From: Trissonchulus latispiculum
Taxonomy: Eukaryota; Nematoda; Enoplea; Enoplida; Ironidae
NCBI GenBank assembly: GCA_030248195.1
Contig: JASAND010016601.1
Location: 1-64,000, forward strand
Direction: 5' to 3'
Length of the DNA stretch: 64,000 nucleotides
In this document: positions 54,367 through 64,000 of the stretch, piece by piece
How positions within the stretch are numbered: the stretch's first letter is position 1
How the letters are laid out: every line of letters starts with the position of its first letter
Position numbers and translations under genes: made by a program
Notes under the pieces: model-generated
Database searches by the model: none
Told to the model about the DNA's origin: nothing
Seen by the model: only the letters and a program-made list of their open reading frames with translations

Positions 54367-55568
54367 TGGTGTCTTAAAATACTTTCTCCTCAAATATTTC
54401 CCTCTATATGATAGCATTTAGTAATATATGTAGCTTAACTGTTCAAATTTATTATTTTCTTTCCTTTGGCTGGAAATGAAGACACTTCTCGAGAAGACGA
54501 TGAATCTTGACTGCAACATGCTAATTATGCTAATTATGACAATTAGTAGTAGCAATAATATATAGGTATATGTATATATATCAAATTACTCGTTTTTGCG
54601 AAAGGAATCCGTTACTTTGCATTTGCAGCTGACACAGATCTGTCACTTCTATGAAAAATAAGCCATGAGGAATGTTTGAGGGGGACACCGACATCTGCAT
54701 AATTATAAATGTTCACTTATTTTTTAGCGTGTCAAGTGCCTTAATACCACCAAGAGTACATAATATAAAAGAGTGTGACAGCCATACGTTGCTTCGGTGG
54801 GGTGGGGGGTTTAACCCTCCTCAGACCTGGACCTCCCCCCCAGAGGGGTCCCTCACCCCACCCCAGAATCCGGATGTTTGGGCAATAAAACCGGAAAAAT
54901 CCGGTTTTCCGTCGGCCGCCGGCTAACCCCCCCAGAATTTCCCCTCCTGCACAAGCTGACAGGTTCTCTGTTATCAGTTCCAGGTTCATGCTCTGCACGC
55001 TAACGTTTTACCACCCCCTCAAACTTCAAAAGAATTCGAACGCTATCTTTTTGTTTTAAAGCTCGAAGCAGACACAAATTACGCAGGACCAGGTTCCTGA
55101 ATGTTTGCATGCAACTTCATATTCATGGAGAGAGCATTCAAAATCGTGATTCTTCCAGTATACGTAAAAATTTCGAAATAATTTCTAATAATCCGAGATT
55201 CTGGAAGCGTCTATAACTTTCGATTTGAAAATAATAAAGGAAATGAGTCTATCGCCAACCAGAACGTTAAACGGTAGACTTACTGTAGCAGTATTCATGA
55301 AGTGGATTTTGTAAGCAATAGGAATTACTCAGCTAGTTCATTAATTAGATGCCTAACTCTCTGTTTCTCAATCTCGATGTCCATGGAGGGGGATAGATGC
55401 ATGGAAAAGACGTCACCAAAGTGGGTCGAGCAGAGCAACAAACAAAGGACTTTATTTCAAGCAAGGAATCAGAATCCCTAATTAATGACTGATTGTTAGC
55501 ACTCATCACAGATTAGATCCTCATTCTCAATACAGATTTTGCTCGTGGCTTAGCAGCATAAGTCAGCT
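54367..55568. other. Spacer between the inverted ACTTGCA elements
   Basis: Contains 54740-55020, related to the inverted repeat at 43660-44075 and split by a C-tract segment (54800-54955). No gene or splice-flanked exon was seen. Confidence 0.5.
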
Positions 55569-56399
55569 GGGGCCAATTTTATAAAAAACTTACAACTTGC
55601 ACTTGTACTTGCACTTGCACTTGCACTTGAACTGCAAGTTCAAGTTGCCAGTGTTTCATAAAATTTTTCAGGCAACTTGGCATTTTTTGGTCAGTTTACA
55701 AGTCAACTTGCGGAACTTGCAACGCAAGTGCAAGTACAAGTGCAAGTTGCAAGTAGCAAGTTGCCCGTTCTGTTCATTTTTGATTCAAGTGCTACATAGT
55801 TTCATTTCGTGACACGTCTTTAAATGATTATTGTACTATTTTCAATTACTGGTACTCATTATAGCTATTTTTCTATTATTCTATTCTTTGAATTCTTCAC
55901 GTCGTCCAACAAAACCAAAGTATTAACACTTTGGATTTAATAAGTAAAGCATTGTTCCAAAATTAAAAACACTTTTTGTAATTTCTGGAGCTCAATAAAT
56001 TGTTTAAGGCTTGAGGTTTTGAATTTTTAACTATGTTTGATGTTTCAATGTTGATTTAGCTGGGAACACTGGTTGTGGGCAAAAGATTATCGATATTTGG
56101 AAATTGAGAAGGATCCCTCCCCCTTCCCAAACAAAGTTCCCACCTTCCTCCATCCAAATTCAAGTTTATCCCGGTTTATAAATCTTTAATCACCCCAATA
56201 GTCCCCCCTAAATCTTCCACAATCTTCTTTGCGATTCATTTGATTTGCCATAGCATTTTTGGCCATTTATAATGTAAATAGATAAGAAATATATATAATA
56301 TATTTTGTGCGATTATAGCAAAGTATTGCAAGAACTTTGAACATTTTAAATGTAACCATTTTTTCTTTAATGGCCATTTTATTGCTCCAATTGGGTAAG
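55569..56399 (+). mobile_element. ACTTGCA-array element, right copy
   Basis: Starts GGGGCCAATTTTATAAAA, ACTTGCA arrays to about 55765, then an AT-rich body ending near CCAATTGGGTAAG (56399). Inverted partner of 53597-54366. No transposase. Confidence 0.8.
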
Positions 56400-56680
56400 G
56401 GCAGAGGCGGAGACCACCAAACTTTTTTTGCGGTCGTTTGCAAAAAATGACTGAGCGGGCCCTCAAACATTTTCACACTTACACTTATATATCGCTGCGG
56501 GGTTAAATTTTTAAGGAGATAAAAATTGGAAAAGTGTACAATTTTTGAAAATAATTAATGAATAATTCTTTTGAATGATATTTTTGTATCATTGACAATG
56601 CTTTCAGGTGAATGCATTTTATATCAAAAATTTGAGAATTTAGTCTGTCAAAATCAGCCTAAGCTTTTGTGGGTAGAGAG
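56400..56680. other. Short noncoding gap
   Basis: AT-rich, no gene. Ends with the target copy GTAGAGAG of the next element. Confidence 0.5.
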
Positions 56681-58458
56681 CAGAGTTGTATGCGGGCCGA
56701 TTTTTCCGTCCCGCGCCCGGCCCGCAGCCCGCACCTTATGACCGCGGCCCGCAACACTCCGGCCCGCGGCCCGCACACGCGAAATCCGGCCCGCAGGTAC
56801 CCGCACGTAAAAATTGCTTCCTATGTAGTACCTGAGCAACCAAAACTGATGTATTTTCAAAGATACTTCCGGATCCGGCAAATTTTTCTGTTCGTTTGAT
56901 TTGAACTTTATTGTCTACCAATTTACTTTTCTTAAAGTGGTAACAAAAGCTTAGCTTCCCTTAACTAAAAGGGTATATACGCCATAAAAAATTTTTTGGG
57001 CTGGGATTTTGCTCATTTTTTCAAAAGTTTGTCGCATCCTTGAGAGCGAGTTTCTTTCAGCACCTTAACAAGCTTAACTAACCAGCTATTAATTGTACGA
57101 AAAATGAAAATTGGTTTTGAAAGCGGCGGCGCCGCAGCTGCATCAAACACACACAGTTTTCCCCATAACGCCGTATGCTGTGGAACTTCACTCGGCTGTT
57201 TAAGGTACTGGTTTAGTGGTTTCCTTTCGGGTATTTTTGACTCATACGTTTTTAATCCTCTACTTAAATAGCTGAAACTTTCCAACTATGCTATTTTGGT
57301 GCTCTTTACCATTCTCGGACCAGTCCCGCATTTTTAGGTGAATAGATGGTAACTTTAGGTTTTTGCCACTATTCTCTCAGTAAGTAGTTGATACATCGGA
57401 TTGGTTGTTATGGCTGAAAAGAGGACACCGAAATGAACATTTTTGCCTTTACAACCTACGAGCTATCTACAGTGGTTAAGTCAGTATAATCAAAAAACGA
57501 TTTTTAGGGTCAAAAAATTGTCATTTTCGAAGAAATCAGCTTTTTCAAAAATACTACCAAATTTTAACGGACAAGTTTGATCCATGTATATCCAATCGAT
57601 ACACAGTCTAGTTTACATTTATCAATGATTATCAGCAGGAGTTGATTGCTTTATACTGGAGATTTGGCCGAAAAACAATTTTGGAAAAACTGAGATTGTT
57701 TTGTTTTAAACATCGATGCCTCAAAAACTACTCTACGAATTCCGGAGACTTTTGACAGATAGGAAATTCGACAGAGGGATGTTTTTCTTGGTTTTGGCTA
57801 GAACATAATGAGTAGCAAGAAAACTCAATGCGCAGTTGGCGGATTTTCTCGACAATGAAGACCTGCAGGCAGAGCCAAATCCAAAAAAACGTCCCTCAGC
57901 CCATATGTCCTTCATATCATGGCACAAACAGTGCTTTTATCCGATTCTACAGTTTTGAAAAATCGATGTTCAAAAATATTTGGTCAATAATTCAGCTGCC
58001 AGATGTCAGTATGTCTGAAACTTTTTTGTTAATTTTGCTAGTTCCGTAAGCTCACCGAATATTTTTCTCAAGAGATACTTTGGTATAATAGATTACAAGT
58101 TAGACTTGTACGTATATATTCAATACAAATAAAACCTGTAGTTTTCACGGGTTTATATGTTTTACTCATCAACAGCTACAGGTTATTACTCGGTACGCTG
58201 ATAATGCTAACTGAGTATATAGTGCATGCTGAAGGTATCGAATGGCTTAACGAAGTCAAGTAATGTTTAAAATTCTGAAATATTGCCTCCTTTTGTATAT
58301 GATTTGGTATGTATGAAATTTCTAGAAAGCAAACTTAGCACAGGAAAGCCAAAATCGGCCCGCGCGGCCCGCGCGGGTAGTAAAATTCGGCCCGCCCCGC
58401 CCCGCCCCGCGGGTACCCGCGGGTACCCGCGGGTACCCGCGGCCCGCATACAACTCTG
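56681..58458. mobile_element. hAT-type element with GCGGGCCG/GGGTACCC arrays
   Basis: TIR CAGAGTTGTATGCGGGCCG at both ends, with a perfect 8 bp target duplication GTAGAGAG (56673-56680, 58459-58466). Subterminal zones are GCGGGCC and GCGGGTACCC repeats. The interior (about 57240-57900) matches 63330-64000. 1778 bp, no transposase frame. Confidence 0.92.
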
Positions 58459-58466
58459 GTAGAGAG

Positions 58467-59133
58467 TAGGGAACATATACATCAGCAGTCTGAATCTGAA
58501 GTTTCTTCCCCTACTCCGCAAGAGGTCCACATCGGAATAATTGTGAAATTTCATGGGACTTAACAGCACTAAAGTCTGAAAGTCTGACCGAAATGTCTTG
58601 GAACCGAACTGTGAACGCCTGTCCTGAGTTTTGAGTTCAAAGTTTGAAGGACCTGAGTTTGAACCTTTGAAGTTAGTCCATATAAAGTCAATATTTTTAG
58701 AAACCTCAGGAGAATGAGAGTCCGCTAAAATCATCATATCCGTATATAAACGGTTATCGGATACCAAATCAATAAAAACGCTTCAGATTCGGAAAGAGAA
58801 TGCTAATTCATTCATACTCTAGTATATTGGACCTTGGCTCAAGACATTTCCGTAAATCCGGTTACATCCGGTCCATCGGAGCAAAAAGTGTACAGCAAGA
58901 TAGATTGGTCGTACAGTTTCGCTGATAGAATTTTTGGATTCCTCGGGTCGAAATTAGTCTGTATACGAAATTTTGTCCGATTTGAACCAAAATTGTGTGA
59001 TCTATGCTCGTACCTGGTTCGAAAAACGGGTTCTCCGGTCTGGTGCTCGGAATCGCGGACAAAAATGTTCGTTTTTGGCACAACGAATATTTGGGAGGCT
59101 ACTTTCATTATGCCGGTGTAAAAGAAATTGAAT
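58467..59133. other. Noncoding stretch
   Basis: An open frame at 58834-59121 (plus) overlaps others on the opposite strand and has no domain; not accepted as a gene. Confidence 0.5.
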
Positions 59134-59577
59134 ATCCGGTTGATTTGAGCTTTGAAGTTTGCGATTTCATGGGCTATTATCTTATCTCAGTATCGGGAGT
59201 CAAATTATTTCATTAAAATGTTATTTTGTCTATCCCTAACAAGTATCAACCACAAATTACTTCATAGCTGCTGTGACTTTTGAATGACAGTTTTTTAAAA
59301 ATGATTCAAAAATAAGTTATATTGCATGCGACAAAGGTAAGCGTATGGGATCAAATCTCATGCCCGGTTTAACAATTAGAGAAAACAAGCCAAATCACCT
59401 CATTTTTAAAACGCTAATTATCATTCCAAAATTACAGCAAATATGAAGTAATTTGAGGTTGATGCTTGTTAGGGATAGAATTAATATAAATTTAATTAAA
59501 TAATTTGACTTCAGAACTAACCGGATACTGAGATAATAGCCCGTGAAATCTCAAATTTTAAAGCTCAGAACCGGAAA
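59134..59577. repeat. Imperfect palindrome, arms about 180 bp
   Basis: Left arm about 59134-59329 and right arm about 59395-59577 are inverse (GGGCTATTATCT, CTATCCCTAACAAG, CAAATTACTTCATA). Noncoding foldback-type repeat. Confidence 0.7.
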
Positions 59578-59665
59578 TCGACCGTATATTTGATTACTTT
59601 GAACACTTTGACACCAGACTTTCCTCCACATGAGCTTTCTAAAATATAAATTTCATGTAGACTAA

Positions 59666-62600
59666 GAGCCTTTTCGCGAATGGGTAGAGTAGAGTAGAGT
59701 AGAGTAGAGTAGAGTTAAAATTAACTCTTTTAACCCTTTTCATGAATGCGCAGGGTTAAATTTAACTCTGTCCGTTTTTAACTCTTTTAACTCTGCAGGG
59801 TTAAAAATCAAAGAGTTAAAAGAGTTAAAACTGGCAGAGTTAAAATTAACTCTGTGCATTCGCGAAAAGAGTTAAAAGAGTTAAAACTGGCAGAGTTAAA
59901 ATTAACTCTGTGCATTCGCGAAAAGAGTTAAAAGAGTTAAAACTGGTAGAGTTAAAGTTAACTCTCTGCATATGTGAAAAGAGTTAAAATAATAATATAA
60001 TTTTTGCTTACGTAATGGCTAACTTTTCACCATTTGAGATTTTAAAAAAAACTTCTTTACGTTTGGAAAATTTTAAATAAAATAAAACAGCAAAAGAAGA
60101 TATTTACTAATTTCATTAACAGACATTTATTACACCTTCAATCTAGCGTCATCCTGTACTAGGGTGATCCGGGCGAATCCCTGTGTAACTTTCATTTTCT
60201 AACCGATTTTGCTGAAATTTAGCATGGATCCATTTCAACGAATTATTGACCAATCTGCAGCAAAGTTTTATAGTTTAAGCTTTAACGGGGTTAACCACAT
60301 GGGTAAAACTGCAATTTAAGGGGAGCCAACCAAAGATTTTTTACGATTTTCATGAAAAGTTGTATATTTTCAGAGTTCGCTGAAAAGTAACCTAAAGACA
60401 GTGTTTCGGTACGTACGTTGTTTCGGTCTAGGTTTTCGTTGATTCTTTGGCCAGCTTGCAATTTAGCCTACAATAAAGTGCTAATGAATAGTTGAGCCGA
60501 AAAACAGGTGTTCGTTTGCTGAGACCACAACAGAGCTCAAAAAACCTCTGTGCATATTTTCAGCAAAATCGGATTCTCTTGCTTTTCCTAAAAAGTTGAA
60601 CAATTTTGGGAAATTTCAACTAATGATACTAAAACAGATAGGTGCAGCAAAATTAAATAGAAAAATGTTTGTCTATTAATTCAGTAGAGATTTCAAATTT
60701 GAATTGAAATGGTTGCCCTTAGAATCACAGTTCGGATAACAATTGATCCTGTACTGCATTTCTTATGAGCATAACCAGTTGCTTCGCGTAACATTTATCT
60801 AGATGTCCTTTCAAAAAGTCTAAAAATACAAATTTTTTAAAGTTTATAGTAGTTTTCATGGCAAAATTGCCGCTTTAATTAATCCACTTTTTGAGAAAAA
60901 AATTGAGCTTTCTGGTTAGTTGTAGTGTCCCGTTGATTTGGCTTTTCATGTTGTCAGCTCTAATACATACTTCAAATTTGCATTTATAGGTGGTGTTAAT
61001 TAACATACAAAAAATAATTTAGAGCCTATTTATAATTATAATTAATTATTTTAACTAAATTAATTTTATTTAACTATTATTTCTAAAAATGCAGCATGTT
61101 TAAAACATCTTGTTCAATCGATTGTTATTTTACTAAGTAGCCTATTTCGTTACTTTAGCGTGAATTAATTCAGCAGGAAATCAAATCAGGATTCGCTCCG
61201 CTACTACGTTGAAAGTATGAGGCTAAATCAAACATTTGTAGAACATTAATTGACAATGCACAATTGTCTGAAACCTCTGGCCACTCGCCCAAACGCCGTT
61301 GATATCTTCAGGCCCAATTGATCTCGAAGGCCATGATTTCAACCCCTGAATGACCCTCAACTCATCCAGCTGTTAGCCAGCGGTACAATATCTCTATTCT
61401 GGATCAATCTCATGCTGATCATTGCTAATATCAAATGTTTACATAAGCTGATAATTATGTCGTAGTCAAATTTTAAAATCTCCGGAACGATCTAAATCAC
61501 ACTGTACGATGTCAAGAGACTGTCAAGGGATAAGTGGATACAGCTTCTGATCTACCGAATGCATCCGAAAAGCATCAAACATCCCACTAGTTAACTGATC
61601 GACCAATGGATCTGAAATCATGATGTCTGGATTTCCCAAGCCGCATGATCTACTATGGAGCTCTTGCTTTTCCGACGGAACCGCTAAGTTTAATTTTTCA
61701 TGCTTAGCCAACATAATTTACTACACCTAGCACCTAGTCACGAACAGAAAGTAATAATAAATGGCCCCGACTGCTGGAGTGCAATAGTACAGAAAGGCTT
61801 CATCGTACCAAACCCTTCTCAGAAATCTAAAGCTAGTTCTCAAATGAGGATTCGACTCTTTGTCGGGACCGAGAGCTTTGTATGAAAGAGCAAAGTTAGC
61901 ATTGAGCAAGTTTTCAGGCAGTCTTTAAGTGCTGAGTCTGTTGGATGGGATCGGGAACAGGCATGGCGGGTGAAAAAGGTCCTTCTGTGTCTGTTTCCGT
62001 ATCTCCTTCGGCAGAATCAGTTCAACTTACATTTTTATAATAATTCTATTCTTCTTCGAAGTAATTAGACGTATTTAGTATTAAATTCTAATTTCATGCA
62101 TTACGCATTTCCTACATGTTTTTAGAAATACGGACTTTTCATTTCTTTCCTATCTAAGAGCTCGCCTATCCCTTCCGAATCCCTTTCTGCAGCCTTTTCT
62201 TTTTTATCCTAAGCTGTCGAGCAAGCTTTGTTAGTCTTCAGCCATCTTAGTTGTGCTTGACATGCGGGGGTCAACAGTGGTTGGCTGGACAACCATTGTT
62301 GACCTGGGTGCAACTGAAATAACCGTACGTCTGATTTGGCTTGGGGGTCATGTTTCTGTCCTTGACCTTCGCTTCTCCGCTTCTTGTCCGTATTTTTAAA
62401 CGGTCTGCGGAGAGCAGCAACATAATGGCCACAATGTGTGCCGCTGTTGCTAGGCCCTTCTCAAAAAAAAAGTAATTCAGCAGAATGTTGGCAAATGCTT
62501 AAGTAATTTTGAAGCATTTTGAACCGTCCAATGAAATTATGTGTTGCACTTTCATTGGCTGGACTATCTTGTCATTTTTAAAGCTTTATTACGCGCGCAT

Positions 62601-62950
62601 AATGTGGCAATAACAATGTAAAGCATGGAAGATTTTAACTCGTTTAACCCGCATGCTGAGACGCGGGTTAAAATTCAATGTAAAATGTCGTGAGCGAGTT
62701 AAAAGAGTTAAATTTAACCCATTCATGAAAAGGGTAGAGTTAAATTTGACTCTGCAGGTTTTTAACTCTACGTGTCATTCACGAAAAGAGTAGAGTTAAA
62801 AGAGTTAATTTTTAACTCTTTTCGCGAATGAGCGTAGAGTTAAAAATTTTAACTCTGCTTAACTCGGCGAGTTAATTTTAACTCGTTTAACCCATTCGCG
62901 AAAAGGACCGAGTTAAATTTAACTCGTTTAACCCATTCGCGAAAAGGCCC
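59666..62950. mobile_element. TAA-target element with GAGTTAAA arrays
   Basis: Ends GAGCCTTTTCGCGAATGGGT and (inverted) GGGCCTTTTCGCGAATGGGT, flanked by TAA (59663-59665, 62951-62953). Subterminal arrays of GAGTTAAA/TTTAACTC fill 59690-59990 and 62640-62950, with CATTCGCGAAAAG repeats. A (TAGAG)n run is at about 59685-59715. The 2.6 kb middle is AT-rich with no transposase or gene. Same plan and target as 52442-53567. Confidence 0.82.
62269..62304. other. 15 bp-stem hairpin inside the TAA element
   Basis: GGTCAACAGTGGTTG, loop GCTGGA, CAACCATTGTTGACC; one G-T wobble in the stem. Role unknown. Confidence 0.6.
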
Positions 62951-62953
62951 TAA

Positions 62954-63154
62954 CTTCAAAGGTTAACTAAGGACAGGTGCTCACATTCGGTTCCAAGATT
63001 TTTTAGTCAGACTTTACATAAAAGGCAAAAGTCAGTCAGATAAAAGATGCTAATTATGAATTTATGTAATTTATAAAAATATGAAAAACCAAGACTTTGC
63101 AAAATCCAATTCAAATGTTTTAACTAAATACCTACTTATTTATATACATACCTA
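62954..63154. other. Short noncoding gap
   Basis: AT-rich, nothing recognised. Confidence 0.5.
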
Positions 63155-64000
63155 CTGGTGATGTGCGCTGAGAAATTTGCCCGCCCCGGAGCTCCGGCCG
63201 GAGCGGGCTGTCGGAGCACCGGAGCTCCGAAGCTCCGCGGAGCTCCGACAGTTAATGCAGGCAAAATTGTAAAAATTTCGGTTTAAGGTGCTGGTATCGC
63301 TTTGTGTATATTTGACCTTGCAGGTTCCAATTTCTTATGAAAGTGGATGAAACTTTCCATATATGTTATTTTGGTGCTCTTTAACAGTCTGGGACCAGTC
63401 CCACATTTTTAGTTGCAAAGATAAGAAAGTTTTGGTTTTTGCCATTGTCCTCTCAGTACCTAGCCGATACACCTAATTCGTTATGATGGCTGGAAAGAGG
63501 GCACCAAAATGAACATTTTCGCTTTTACAACATTTGAGCTCGTTTTTACAACATTTGAGCTATCTCGAGCGTTTAAGGCAGTATAAGCCAAAAGCGATTC
63601 GTGGGATCAAAATTTGGCCATTTTCGCAGAAATCAGTTTTTTCAAAATTACTGCCAATTCTTACAGACAATTTTGACTTATTAATACTCAATCGATACAT
63701 CGTCCAATTGCACATTTTATCCATGCCTGTTCGCTGGAGTTCGTCGCTTTACGCTAGAGAATTCGCGCAAAAACCATTACAGCAAAACTACCTTTATTTT
63801 GTTTTGAACAACGACCTCTCCAAAACTACGAAATGGATTCGCGTGATTTTTGGCAGGATGAAAATTCGCACTATTGCCGAGGGACATTTTTCTCGGTTTG
63901 AAGAAAATTGAATACAAATTTGCGAAATTTCGTGTGACCGCACATTTGCAGGATTTTCTGGAGTATTGAGGCTTGTTAAGCCAAATCCAAAAAAATGACG
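63155..64000. mobile_element. hAT-like element with GGAGCTCCG arrays, runs off the window
   Basis: Starts CTGGTGATGTGCG, then GGAGCTCCG/GGAGCACCGG repeats (63185-63250), then an interior matching the element at 56681 (TATTTTGGTGCTCTTT at 63363; CCAAATCCAAAAA at the window end). The right end is outside the window. Noncoding so far. Confidence 0.65.

Noticed and set aside
58834..59121. 95-codon ORF with an antisense ORF of similar size
   Set aside because: No domain, no splice signals, and part is shared with a palindromic repeat.
59685..59715. TAGAG tandem run as telomere-like DNA
   Set aside because: Only a few units, inside the subterminal array of a transposon.
63534..63911. 125-codon ORF near the window end
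   Set aside because: Lies in the interior of a hAT-like element; the aligned copy at 57480-57900 lacks the frame.
1..64000. CRISPR arrays, operons, ribosome binding sites or plasmid-type features
   Set aside because: The window is eukaryotic; tandem repeats seen have no spacer-repeat structure and no cas-like genes.

Overview
The window reads as nuclear DNA of an invertebrate-grade metazoan. The evidence is long GT-AG introns, C2H2 zinc-finger exons, an Ingi-like LINE with a 2A peptide, a Penelope-like element with a hammerhead ribozyme, a tRNA-derived SINE, and very many short terminal-inverted-repeat elements. I cannot name the phylum. There are no prokaryotic signals. Most short open frames are antisense or repeat shadows.

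Layout. 1-11298: transposon-dense flank made of G-tract/C-tract elements, with one full-length, intact LINE on the minus strand (1679-6272) and a second copy of its host repeat at 10091-10640 that preserves the empty site. 11312-42407: one plus-strand multi-exon C2H2 zinc-finger gene, assembled here from eleven exons whose splice phases agree. Its predicted protein is about 1180 residues, built from repeated modules of zinc fingers followed by a short helix ending in a CF motif. Its introns hold most of the mobile DNA: a composite hAT element carrying a dead LINE (itself hit by two elements), a broken Penelope-like element plus ribozyme, a 3.7 kb TIR element, tandem arrays, two large palindromes and a SINE. 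42408-64000: no convincing host gene. It holds a young non-autonomous LTR retrotransposon (48471-51249) carrying exon-like passenger sequence, two elements with TAA target duplications built of short motif arrays, an inverted pair of ACTTGCA-array elements, and one complete and one partial hAT-like element with related interiors but different ends.

How it fits together. Many DNA elements here have a GC-marked terminus followed by an array of one short motif in both orientations, and each family uses a different motif. Target duplications are clean enough to sort families: 8 bp (hAT), 5 bp (CTGGG/CCAGGG G-tract MITEs), TAA, TA, and 4 bp (LTR element). None of the DNA elements encodes a recognisable transposase, so all are non-autonomous. 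The intact LINE is the only plausible autonomous mobile element seen.
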